Below the pieces are notes generated by a model. The model was not told where the DNA came from, made no database searches, and saw nothing but the letters and a program-made list of their open reading frames with translations. The position numbers and the translations under genes are program-made. Of a DNA stretch of 39,607 nt, positions 1 to 7,001 are shown one piece after another. This DNA comes from an uncultured Lachnospiraceae bacterium. Its GTDB lineage: Bacteria > Bacillota_A > Clostridia > Lachnospirales > Lachnospiraceae. How positions within the stretch are numbered: position 1 is the first letter of the stretch; every line of letters begins with the position of its first letter. Where the stretch lies: positions 1-39,607 of the forward strand of contig CAJUGZ010000003.1 of NCBI GenBank assembly GCA_910585855.1, written 5' to 3'.

Positions 1-26
1 AAAATAGCGTTATCGTAATCACACAT
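1..26 (-). CDS. 5' end of an unidentified gene, cut by the window edge
   Basis: An ATG at position 26 reading leftwards is preceded by a strong AAGGAGGAACG ribosome site. Only the first eight codons (MCDYDNAI) are inside the window. It lies just downstream of the GC-richer fragment at 90-275 and shares its composition, so it probably belongs to the same mobile element. The product cannot be identified from eight residues. Confidence 0.5.
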
Positions 27-56
27 AAAATCGTTCCTCCTTGTTCATGGTCTTTC

Positions 57-76
57 ACGCCCTGTTTACGGGGCGT
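57..76 (-). other. Small GC hairpin between two mobile-element genes
   Basis: ACGCCC at 57-62 and GGGCGT at 71-76 form a six-pair stem around an eight-base loop. No T-run follows on the minus strand, so it is more likely a leader hairpin of the gene starting at 26 than a terminator. Confidence 0.35.
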
Positions 77-89
77 TGTTTCTATGCTG

Positions 90-275
90 TCAAAGGCTCT
101 CGCCCTCTTTGTAGGAATAATCGGGGATTCCCTTTTTCGGTTTCTCTTTTTTCTCCCGGTTTAACCAGCGGCGCAATGCGGCGGCATGGCACACATAATC
201 ATTCCCGCTGGCGGCTATGTACTCGCTCATTTCCTCAATGAACCGTTCCAGCCTGTGTGGTAGAATCAGATTGAT
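90..275 (-). pseudogene. C-terminal fragment of a mobile-element replication-type protein
   Basis: An open frame ends with TGA at 90-92 and reads, towards its C-terminus, RLERFIEEMSEYIAAS, then a basic lysine-rich stretch, then YSYKEGESL. A C-terminal EGESL-like tail after a basic linker is, from memory, typical of DnaD-like or replisome-organiser proteins of Firmicutes phages and conjugative elements, so that is the tentative family. Upstream of about 276 the composition drops abruptly to AT-rich DNA and the frame hits a stop, so the N-terminal part is missing. This is the right-hand edge of a GC-richer element of which only the end is visible. Function is inferred and uncertain. Confidence 0.35.
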
Positions 276-330
276 GAATATTCAACAAAAAGCACTCTAA
301 AAACGATCTTTCTTTTGTATTATCATCAAT

Positions 331-525
331 TTATTCATATAAAATATGTAATTTTCCATTAGAACCCTCTATTTTAAGAATTCTTAATATACTCTCTCCA
401 TCTGGTATCATAGTATTCAATTTATGATTTTGAAAGATATCTAACAGTAAAACGTTGAGTATCCCATTTCTTTGTGAAGAAATAGAGATAAGATTTTTAT
501 AAATGTAGTGATTTGTATTGATTTT
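331..525 (-). pseudogene. Possible remnant of an unidentified gene
   Basis: About 65 codons stay open on the minus strand and end with TAA at 331-333. The translation looks protein-like (for example LLLDIFQNHKLN followed by MIPDGESILRILKIEG) but has no suitable start codon or ribosome site at its left end, where a TAG interrupts the frame. It may be the C-terminal scrap of a gene broken by the nearby rearrangements. No family was recognised; an accidental open frame in AT-rich DNA is possible. Confidence 0.25.
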
Positions 526-546
526 TAACTAATATTGATATATAGT
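518..546 (+). promoter_or_regulatory. Sigma-A-type promoter of the relB-like gene
   Basis: TTGATT at 518-523 and TATAGT at 541-546 are separated by 17 bases. The antitoxin ATG follows 21 bases later, behind a GAGGTGA ribosome site. Confidence 0.65.
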
Positions 547-567
547 TTAAAAAAGTGAGGTGAAAGT

Positions 568-837
568 ATGGCAAACGTATCAATTCATGTTGATGATGTA
601 GTAAAACAGAAAGCAGAAAGCATATGTTCTGAATTAGGTATGAGTTTATCTACAGCTACAAATTTATTTTATAAAAAATTGATAAGCTATGGTGGGATTC
701 CTTTTGAATTGAAGGTAGATCCCTTTTATAGTGAAGAAAATCAAGCACATTTGGAAAAAGTAATCAAGAATTATAACAACGGAAAATCAAACCCTGTTTA
801 TAAGAGTATAGAAAAATTGGAAGAAATGGAGAACTAA
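568..837 (+). CDS. RelB/DinJ-family antitoxin
   Basis: The 89-residue protein has the expected length of the family. Its N-terminal half (MANVSIHVDDVVKQKAESIC, then ELGMSLSTATNLFYKKLISYGGIPFEL) has the ribbon-helix-helix pattern of RelB/DinJ antitoxins. The C-terminal part is acidic and probably disordered and would wrap the toxin. Family members bind their own promoter and neutralise a RelE/YoeB-type mRNA interferase. A good promoter and ribosome site support expression. The toxin gene that should follow is present only as a broken copy at 839-1010, so this is an orphan antitoxin that may neutralise a related toxin elsewhere. Confidence 0.8.
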   Translation: MANVSIHVDDVVKQKAESICSELGMSLSTATNLFYKKLISYGGIPFELKVDPFYSEENQAHLEKVIKNYNNGKSNPVYKSIEKLEEMEN

Positions 838-838
838 T

Positions 839-1010
839 ATAATAAACCTTATCTTTCTTCCAGAAGTATGGGAAGATTATTTGTATTGGCAACAGCAAGA
901 TAAAAACCTAAAAAAGAATTAATACATTGATAAGAGATATTAGGAAAGCCAGAACCTTTAAAAGGAAATTTATCAGGATGGTGGAGCAGAAGAATTACAA
1001 GATACAATAA
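839..1010 (+). pseudogene. Broken YoeB/Txe-type toxin
   Basis: Immediately after the antitoxin stop, frame one reads INLIFLPEVWEDYLYW, a good match to the start of YoeB/Txe toxins. The likely start codon is ATA instead of ATG. The frame then shifts: KRINTLIRDI appears in another frame, a stretch is missing, and GKPEPLKGNLSGWWSRRIT appears in a third. The family's conserved C-terminal catalytic region (the DEHRLVY-type segment) is absent. With a lost start, at least two frameshifts or deletions and a missing C-terminus, no active RNase can be made. Confidence 0.75.
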
Positions 1011-1016
1011 AAGAAA

Positions 1017-1061
1017 AGCAGCAAAAAGCGGCATACTGTTACAGTGTACCGCCCTGCTGCT
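1017..1061 (-). terminator. Intrinsic terminator of the abrB-relE pair
   Basis: AGCAGCA at 1017-1023 pairs with TGCTGCT at 1055-1061, with CGG/CCG pairing inside. On the minus strand the stem is followed by a T-rich run. It lies exactly at the end of the toxin gene. Confidence 0.6.
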
Positions 1062-1327
1062 TAAAATTGTTTTAATATATTGTGATGCCCTACGTCCACT
1101 AAGATAATCATTTTATCGCCTTCGTAATACCAAATAATGCGAATGTCCATATTGACGCTGCACTCAAAAAGATCTGTAGTACCCTGAATGCGTTTCGTCC
1201 GCAGTGATGGATGAAAAGGATTCTCAGCTAAAAGTTCCAGCTTATTTTTAAGTTGTTTCTTTTCCTGTGTGGTCAAACTCTTAAAATGCTTTTGGAAACG
1301 GGGCGTAAAAGTAAATTCATACGCCAT
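1061..1327 (-). CDS. RelE/ParE-superfamily toxin
   Basis: The 88-residue protein has the compact RelE fold pattern: an N-terminal strand (YEFTFTPRFQKHFKSL), two helices rich in lysine (TTQEKKQLKNKLELLAENP), and the C-terminal strands LRTKRIQGTTDLFECSVN and DIRIIWYYEGDKMIILVDVGHH. Members are ribosome-dependent mRNA interferases or gyrase poisons; the IRIIWYYEGD and VGHH segments resemble the RelE/YafQ/HigB group, so mRNA cleavage is the likelier activity. Its ATG overlaps the antitoxin stop by one base (TAATG), indicating translational coupling. Which subfamily it belongs to cannot be settled by eye. Confidence 0.8.
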   Translation of the reverse strand: MAYEFTFTPRFQKHFKSLTTQEKKQLKNKLELLAENPFHPSLRTKRIQGTTDLFECSVNMDIRIIWYYEGDKMIILVDVGHHNILKQF

Positions 1328-1587
1328 TATTCCGCCTCCAATTTGTCAAATAAAGCATCCACGCTGTCAAAGACTGGTTGTTCTCCAGATGCGAGTTTTG
1401 TTTTTATATCGCTGATTTCTTCTTTAAGTTCACTTAAATACTTCTTTGGATAAACAACTACCGGCATAATGCAGATGAAACCATCTTTCTCGAAGATGTC
1501 CAGTTTGTCTCCCTCTGACAGACCAAGTTTGACAATGATTTCTCTTGGTATCGTAACTTGGGATTTTTGACGTAGTTCAATCAACAT
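1327..1587 (-). CDS. AbrB/MazE-type antitoxin
   Basis: The 86-residue protein starts with a SpoVT/AbrB swapped-hairpin DNA-binding domain: IELRQKSQVTIPREIIVKLGLSEGDKLDIFEKDGFICIMPV, carrying the family's QVTIP and GLxxGDxL patterns. The C-terminal 40 residues are acidic and helical and end in VDALFDKLEAE, suited to binding a toxin. The gene precedes and overlaps the RelE-type toxin, so the two form a type II toxin-antitoxin operon with an AbrB antitoxin paired to a RelE-fold toxin. It probably represses its own promoter through the inverted repeat at 1614-1636. Confidence 0.8.
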   Translation of the reverse strand: MLIELRQKSQVTIPREIIVKLGLSEGDKLDIFEKDGFICIMPVVVYPKKYLSELKEEISDIKTKLASGEQPVFDSVDALFDKLEAE

Positions 1588-1613
1588 ACGATGATCTCCT
1601 TTGCTTTGAGTTT

Positions 1614-1673
1614 GAAAGTAGGAATTTCTTACTTTCTCATCTATAGTATATCCATTTCACAGGATTTATGCAA
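1614..1673 (-). promoter_or_regulatory. Promoter and probable operator of the abrB-relE pair
   Basis: On the minus strand TTGCAT (plus 1668-1673) and TATACT (plus 1645-1650) are 17 bases apart. Just downstream lies a perfect inverted repeat, GAAAGTA at 1614-1620 and TACTTTC at 1630-1636, placed where an autorepressor would block the promoter. A second perfect inverted repeat, GGTATGGAT at 1676-1684 and ATCCATACC at 1712-1720, lies upstream. Confidence 0.6.
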
Positions 1674-1785
1674 GAGGTATGGATAAAATTCATAAATAAA
1701 ACATGTATTCCATCCATACCAATTGCTTAAATAAATCATTGGTCTTTAAAAATTCTCATTCCATATCATTGTAAATTGTTCCATT

Positions 1786-2010
1786 TCAATACCCCATAAT
1801 TCCTAACTGAAATACATGATCCGGAGTCGTATAGCAGCTAAAAATTTTATTCTCTATCTGCATTATCAACAATTCATCTTTCGTTTTATCTGTATATTTT
1901 ACAACAGCAGACTCTATGTTAGAATCATTTTTCCACTTAATATCAACTAATCCTACCCATTGATCTGGATATTTTTCCTGAATCTCTTTCCACGTTAATC
2001 GTTCTGTCAT
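1786..2010 (-). CDS. Small conserved-looking protein of unknown function
   Basis: The 74-residue protein has a strong GAGGAG ribosome site nine bases before its ATG. It reads LTWKEIQEKYPDQWVGLVDIKW, a polar middle, then IENKIFSCYTTPDHVFQLG. It has no signal peptide or membrane segment. Short proteins of this type are common in Firmicutes genomes but I know no assigned role. Its start resembles that of the 101-residue protein at 17784-18089 (MTYREIQENY), which may mean a shared fold. Its stop lies beside a TTATGGGGTATTG sequence that resembles the dispersed motif of the 6.4-19.2 kb region, probably by chance. Confidence 0.6.
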   Translation of the reverse strand: MTERLTWKEIQEKYPDQWVGLVDIKWKNDSNIESAVVKYTDKTKDELLIMQIENKIFSCYTTPDHVFQLGIMGY

Positions 2011-2147
2011 ACTTTTTTCTCCTCAATACAATAGTAATATTATATGAGTTATATAATCAATAAATTATAAAATTACATATTATAAGTAATAAAAAAACGC
2101 AAAAACTACTAAAACTTATCTACTTTATACAAACATATTTATAAAAA

Positions 2148-3026
2148 TTAATTTACACAACTCCATATATCTTCACATAACAAATAATCTAATGATTTTA
2201 TATGCTCCTTCAATAATGTATCTGTTTTCATAATAGGACGTAAATCACAATAATATACACCATCTAATGGATTCAATGCTATCGTATATGCCTTAAAATG
2301 CCCTGTTAAAAAAGTTTGTCCTACTTTATAAGCAGGTTCTTTTCCAGCTCTTTGAACATCATGCAAAAATATAGCAAAATATGGCGTATCTGTTTGTGTC
2401 AATCGATGATACATTAACTTATCTAAAAATATTTTATCAATCCTATCTTTACTTGATGTTTTGACAGAGCCTATCGCAGCAATTTTACCATTAATCTTAA
2501 TTTCTATATCATTTTGATACTTCATAAACTCATTAGAATTTGGTACTTGGACACTGATGGTCTCTGAATCCACAGTAAGTCCAAGTGTTTTTATAATAAG
2601 CTGCATAAATCGTTCAAATAAATCTCCATTTACTTTTCTTGCTGTATTTGATGACGGTAACGCATCCAATGCACAACTGATAGACTGTTGTGTAGTATAA
2701 ACAAAATTATTCACATACTTTCTTTCTAACTCATTATCCTTTATATCACGAATATTTTTCAATGTATTCTCCATGTTACTTGCTATCTTTTCATAATCAG
2801 ATAGTGTCAAAAACAGATCTTCATTTATTGGACGTGTAACATTATATTCTCCATCCCTCCGATATTGAAAAAAACAATAATTATTTTCATTTTGAGCAAT
2901 AATCTTTGCCTGCAATTCCGTTTGAATAAATTCTAAATAATATTTAGAAAATTCTATATAATCTTCTATTTTTTCAAATCGTTCTTTTTGAGATACCCAT
3001 GACATAATTTCCTCTAATGTCTTCAT
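2148..3026 (-). CDS. Type II restriction endonuclease, possibly CCGG family
   Basis: The 292-residue protein follows a DNA methyltransferase and overlaps it by four bases (ATGA), the usual layout of a restriction-modification pair. Residues 173-195 contain NDIEIKINGKIAAIGSVK followed by TSSKDR: an acidic residue, an S-V-K pair with the presumed catalytic lysine at 189, and a K-D-R cluster. Cfr10I/Bse634I-type and related CCGG-recognising enzymes carry an SVK variant of the PD-(D/E)XK core and an R-(D/E)-R motif used to read CCGG, so that family is my inference. The N-terminal 130 residues are helical and not recognised. Specificity cannot be assigned from the sequence. Confidence 0.65.
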   Translation of the reverse strand: MKTLEEIMSWVSQKERFEKIEDYIEFSKYYLEFIQTELQAKIIAQNENNYCFFQYRRDGEYNVTRPINEDLFLTLSDYEKIASNMENTLKNIRDIKDNELERKYVNNFVYTTQQSISCALDALPSSNTARKVNGDLFERFMQLIIKTLGLTVDSETISVQVPNSNEFMKYQNDIEIKINGKIAAIGSVKTSSKDRIDKIFLDKLMYHRLTQTDTPYFAIFLHDVQRAGKEPAYKVGQTFLTGHFKAYTIALNPLDGVYYCDLRPIMKTDTLLKEHIKSLDYLLCEDIWSCVN

Positions 3027-3934
3027 CTGATTGTTTCCCTTCTAGCAACAACCGCTTTATCATATTCCATCCATTCTGATATGCTTCTTTTCTGAACAAA
3101 TCGAAGCCGATTCATTGCCCATTCCAGATACTCTTCATTTTGTTCTATTCCAATAAATTGTCTTCTTAATTGTTTTGCACACACTGCTGTTGTTCCGCTT
3201 CCTACAAAAGGATCTAAAATAATATCATTTTCATTGGAAGATGCTAATATTATTTTTCTCAAAAGTTCCTCTGGTTTCTGAGTTGGATGCGGCGTTTTTT
3301 CTCCCATTCCATTACAAGTAGTAGGAATTTCAATCACATCTTTCGGTTTTGCTCCTAAAGGATTTGGAGTCCAATTACCTCTTTGTTTTCCATTCCCATA
3401 TTGACTAGATTCTGCTTGGGGATGAGAAGGGTATTTTAATGTATGAGCATTATATGGTATGCGAATGGAATCTATATTCATCGTATGATGATTCGATTTA
3501 CGCAAACATAAAATGCTTTCATGACTCCTCCCCCAATCACTTCCTAAATTTGCTTTATTCTTATAATGCCAAATAATCCATCTACAATTATAAAAATATT
3601 TCATTGCCGGATGGTGAATATCTGCTAATATTTCAGAAAATCCACAAACATATAACGTTCCTGTATCTTTCAATATACGACTTGCTTCTTTAATCCATTT
3701 TACTGAAAATTTTATATACTCGTCCTGACTCTTAAATGTATCCCAATCTGCTTTTTTTATTGAATAAGGCGGATCAGAAAAAATCATATCCACAGAGGAA
3801 TCTCGAAATTTTTTTAATATTTGCAAACTATCTCCTGCAAATAAACATCCATTTTCTTCCGCATAAAAACTTTCAGGTATTGTTTTCTTAAAGGCAGTTT
3901 TGTAACTCAAAAAATCATTTGTCCCATTTTCCAT
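3023..3934 (-). CDS. Type II DNA methyltransferase, beta class (N6-adenine or N4-cytosine)
   Basis: The 303-residue protein has the catalytic motif FSDPPYSIKKADWDTF (DPPY at residues 54-57) near the N-terminus and the SAM-binding motif DPFVGSGTTA at 241-250 near the C-terminus, preceded by HPTQKPEELL. Catalytic before SAM motif marks the beta class of amino-methyltransferases. The region between, about 105-215, would recognise the target. It protects host DNA from the nuclease encoded directly downstream. Its ATG follows GGAAGGAG with an 11-base gap. Both genes are AT-rich like the surrounding accessory DNA. DPPY is usual for adenine methylation, but N4-cytosine cannot be excluded. Confidence 0.85.
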   Translation of the reverse strand: MENGTNDFLSYKTAFKKTIPESFYAEENGCLFAGDSLQILKKFRDSSVDMIFSDPPYSIKKADWDTFKSQDEYIKFSVKWIKEASRILKDTGTLYVCGFSEILADIHHPAMKYFYNCRWIIWHYKNKANLGSDWGRSHESILCLRKSNHHTMNIDSIRIPYNAHTLKYPSHPQAESSQYGNGKQRGNWTPNPLGAKPKDVIEIPTTCNGMGEKTPHPTQKPEELLRKIILASSNENDIILDPFVGSGTTAVCAKQLRRQFIGIEQNEEYLEWAMNRLRFVQKRSISEWMEYDKAVVARRETIR

Positions 3935-4291
3935 TACAAAATATACTCCTTCCTTGTTTACTTTAAAACAAACATCAATGTAAGCACTATATCATTATGT
4001 TCTTCAAGTCACTTTAAAATTAATCTACTTTCTATAAAAATCTATATCATTCTAAAAGAATATTTAAACATATTATATGAACTATCCCTTGTATTGTCAA
4101 TTACAACCCTCTTCTGACTATACAAAACCACTTACTCTCTCTCATTCTAAACAATCAAGTAAGAAAAATTTTTTCTCCTACTCGTATACCAACACTCGTC
4201 AACTTTACTGACAATCTTCCTACTAAGTACCTCTATCCATCAATGATACATAAACAAAAGGACTGTATCCACAGCCCTTTCTTACTACTTA
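3935..4291. other. Intergenic region between the recombinase and the restriction-modification pair
   Basis: This 357-base AT-rich stretch contains the terminator of the recombinase at 4257-4280 and, nearer 3940, the ribosome site of the methyltransferase. I found no convincing gene. It would be the place for the methyltransferase promoter and possibly for the recombinase attachment site, but I could not identify either. Confidence 0.5.
4257..4280 (-). terminator. Intrinsic terminator after the serine recombinase
   Basis: AAAGG and CTGT pair with ACAG and CCTTT around a four-base ATCC loop with one mismatch. On the minus strand a TTTT tail follows. It lies 12 bases after the recombinase stop. 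Confidence 0.65.
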
Positions 4292-6136
4292 TTACTTCAT
4301 ACTCCCATACACTCGAATAATAACTGGTGTTTCCCATTGCTTACGAATCACTTTACGCTTTAACTTATTTGCATAGGATTTTGCCTCTTCATACCCTATC
4401 CTACATTCTCCAAATAAAATATTCGAGGAATTATCAATGATTAACTTGCTCTCATTCATCTGTTTTTCCTGCTTTTTCATATTTATTGTAAATTCAAACA
4501 CATTTCCTTTACAAGCCTTAATACTCTGTATATAGGTTTCAATATAAGCCTCTGGTACTCGTATGATAGTATCATCTATAGTAGGAAACTCTAAGATACG
4601 ATTCACAAAATTATCCACCTGCCTTAACAAGGTTTGCTTCCTATCAACTGGACTTTCACAATCCGCCACTTTATTTAACTCATCTTTTAAACTCTGAACT
4701 TTATCCACCAATTCTTTATTTTTTCTCTGATACTCTTCCTTTGACAGCATCCCACCATCTAAAAAAATATCAAGCAACTTACTTTTCTGCATTTCTAAAT
4801 CACAAATATCCTTCTCCATCCTCTCCTGACCTTCTGACACTGGAGCAGTTTCTTTTGGACGATATACCTTTGCGATCACTTGATGAACTTTCTTTTTCAC
4901 TTCTTCTATATTAATACTTAAATATTGAAATGCCCTTACTGTAAATAAATCCAATTTCCAATCAATTATTCCATCCACAATACAATTAGTAATTTCACCT
5001 CTTTGTTCACGAACGCTTCTTGAAGCACCTGCAGCGAAAGAATAACAACGATAAACACCACTGCCTGCCTTACCCATATCAAATCGAAATCTCCGCCCAC
5101 AACTACATCTCATTTTTTGACAATAAAGATTCTTACCCTTATGCATACCCCTTCTGTATTCCTTTCCCTCTTTATCAACACCATGCATCATATTAGAATC
5201 AATCTGTCTTTGTACTTCTTCCCAAGTATCGATATCAATAATTGCTGGAAATTTTCCTTCTTTTCTTTGACGCTTTTCCCTGTCTAACTGACTAACTCGC
5301 TTATGAGTAAGTGGACTAATGGTAACGGATTTCATATACTCATAATTTCCAGTATAGGTATAATTTCTAAGAATATGCCGAATCGTAGATACATGCCAAA
5401 CAGAATACCCTTCTGCCGTCTTATAGCCATGTTCCTCTAAATAATATTTGATCTTCTTCATCCCTTTTCCTTGTAAACATAAAGAGTAAATCATTTTCAC
5501 TGTTTCTGCCTGTTCTTCATTCAATATATAAGTGGTTCTCTCGGATGATTTTGCATCTGGCTTGTATAAATCATAACCTAATATATTTCCTGTTCCATAA
5601 TGTATCCCTTTTTTACGTGAAATCGCTTGACCACTAAACACTCTTTCTGAGATTTTTTCTGATTCTTGTTGTGCATAAGAAGCCATAATCGTCAACTTAA
5701 AATGATCCTCTCCCCGAAATGTCCAAATCCCATCATTTACAAAATAAACTTCTACTCCACACTCTGCCAACTCATTGACCAAACTAAGAGTAAGAACTGC
5801 ATTTCTCATAAATCTTGATACTTCTCTTGTTACAATTAAATCATATTGTCCTGCCTTGCATTTCGCAATCATATCATTAAACTCGGTACGATTCTTCAGA
5901 CCTGTACCAGAGATACCCCGATCTACATATAAATCATATTCTATATCAAATGTCCATTCTCCTTCATGTTTCTTCACTAAATCTGCAATCCACACATTTT
6001 GATTTTCCAGTGCATTCGTCTGTTGTTCATGTAAGGTACTGACTCTTGTTAAACAACATACTCTTCTAATAGCAGTCGGTTTTCTCTTTTTTATAAACTG
6101 ACGTGCATCAAATTCATTTAATTCACTTTCGTACAT
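4292..6136 (-). CDS. Large serine recombinase (integrase)
   Basis: The 614-residue protein has the full architecture of large serine recombinases. Residues 24-170 form the resolvase domain, with catalytic Ser33 in LTRVSTLHEQQ, the DRGISGTG motif at 72-79, REVSRFMRN and the YAQQESEKISERV helix. A recombinase domain follows (ILGYD, GYKTAEGYSVWHVSTIRHILRNYTYTGNY), then a zinc ribbon with four cysteines around 344-368, and a C-terminal lysine-rich coiled coil. Such enzymes integrate and excise elements between attP and attB by double-strand exchange. It overlaps a small upstream gene and lies next to the restriction-modification pair, which is probably cargo. No truncation is visible. Confidence 0.9.
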   Translation of the reverse strand: MYESELNEFDARQFIKKRKPTAIRRVCCLTRVSTLHEQQTNALENQNVWIADLVKKHEGEWTFDIEYDLYVDRGISGTGLKNRTEFNDMIAKCKAGQYDLIVTREVSRFMRNAVLTLSLVNELAECGVEVYFVNDGIWTFRGEDHFKLTIMASYAQQESEKISERVFSGQAISRKKGIHYGTGNILGYDLYKPDAKSSERTTYILNEEQAETVKMIYSLCLQGKGMKKIKYYLEEHGYKTAEGYSVWHVSTIRHILRNYTYTGNYEYMKSVTISPLTHKRVSQLDREKRQRKEGKFPAIIDIDTWEEVQRQIDSNMMHGVDKEGKEYRRGMHKGKNLYCQKMRCSCGRRFRFDMGKAGSGVYRCYSFAAGASRSVREQRGEITNCIVDGIIDWKLDLFTVRAFQYLSINIEEVKKKVHQVIAKVYRPKETAPVSEGQERMEKDICDLEMQKSKLLDIFLDGGMLSKEEYQRKNKELVDKVQSLKDELNKVADCESPVDRKQTLLRQVDNFVNRILEFPTIDDTIIRVPEAYIETYIQSIKACKGNVFEFTINMKKQEKQMNESKLIIDNSSNILFGECRIGYEEAKSYANKLKRKVIRKQWETPVIIRVYGSMK

Positions 6137-6255
6137 TCTACTTTCACCTCACGTTCTGCTTTAAGATAAGTTTCTGTATCAATCACCTCTGCCTCAAACA
6201 ACTTCTCAATCAAATAAGCAACGAGAAGTTTTTCATCTACATCTAATACATTCAT
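6118..6255 (-). CDS. SHOCT-like small protein upstream of the recombinase
   Basis: A 45-residue frame starts at ATG 6255 behind GGAGGTATTATCT and ends at TAA 6118-6120, overlapping the recombinase start by 19 bases. It reads MNVLDVDEKLLVAYLIEKLF, then EAEVIDTETYLKAEREVKVE. The helix, then a turn with V-I-D-T-E-x-Y, then a helix matches the SHOCT pattern (leader helix, G/x-I-T/D-x-E-E-F/Y, helix) seen in short genes that accompany clostridial serine recombinases. The overlap implies coupled translation and a role with the recombinase, perhaps as a directionality or accessory factor; that role is inference. Confidence 0.6.
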   Translation of the reverse strand: MNVLDVDEKLLVAYLIEKLFEAEVIDTETYLKAEREVKVECTKVN

Positions 6256-6453
6256 AGATAATACCTCCAAAAAAATTGATATTATCTATTAACCAGATCC
6301 ACTCGAAACTAAGAATAAAACAAATTCTTAAACAGAAATAGATCACCTAAGTAAAATATATTCTTAACTATACTCTAACTTCAGTGATCTTTCTCTCATT
6401 TTCAGCCTAGTCACTCAAACACAAAACAGTAACTAGATACCCCTAATTATTTT

Positions 6454-6921
6454 CTATTTTACAGAAATTCCTTTTAAATACAAAATCTGATCCAAACCCA
6501 TCTCATCTTTACAAATCTCCCCAAGAGTCAAACTCACTGATCCAATCCCTATTCTATGCAAATAGTCCGCTAACTCCACTAATGTCTGATAAGAATTCTG
6601 ACAGATAATACCAATACAGGTTTTTCCTAACATTCCTCGACCAGAATAATTCCTTTCTAACTGATAGCCATATAAATCACAAAATTCTTGAATCCATTCC
6701 ACTTTATCTGGTATTCTGTCCTCTTCTTCTCCCACAATTTTTGTATTACAAATTTTCTCAATCGCCTTGATTTGATTCAAAAGTGTACTTTCTTTCAGCA
6801 ATGCTCTCTTTGCTATCTCTGCATTATAATCCTTCCCTAACAACTCCTTTAAAATCTCTCTTACGCTCTCTCTTACAACAAAAGCTAATCTCTTTCCTGA
6901 ATCCATAGATGAAAGTGCCAT
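6454..6921 (-). CDS. Unknown protein, 155 residues
   Basis: The frame starts at ATG 6921 behind a GAGAGGTTAG ribosome site. The protein looks soluble and mostly helical, with no signal peptide or membrane segment. The first third is basic (FVVRESVREILKELLGKDYN), the middle acidic (IVGEEEDRIPDKVEWIQEFC), and the end has alternating strand and helix (CIGIICQNSYQTLVELADYL). No family was recognised. Its stop lies six bases before a copy of the dispersed TAGGGGTATC motif, and another copy lies about 75 bases upstream of its start. Confidence 0.6.
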   Translation of the reverse strand: MALSSMDSGKRLAFVVRESVREILKELLGKDYNAEIAKRALLKESTLLNQIKAIEKICNTKIVGEEEDRIPDKVEWIQEFCDLYGYQLERNYSGRGMLGKTCIGIICQNSYQTLVELADYLHRIGIGSVSLTLGEICKDEMGLDQILYLKGISVK

Positions 6922-7001
6922 ATTCTAACCTCTCTTTCTTTTTCACTTGTCTTATCCTTCTTCCAAAAACTTCTTGATAAAAAGATCTTATTTAGATACC
7001 C

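Noticed and set aside
849..1034. 61-codon minus-strand frame over the YoeB remnant
   Set aside because: It is a shadow of the broken toxin on the other strand and has no ribosome site.
3935..6300. Attachment sites of the serine recombinase
   Set aside because: No pair of matching short repeats at the possible element borders could be identified by eye, so no att site is claimed.
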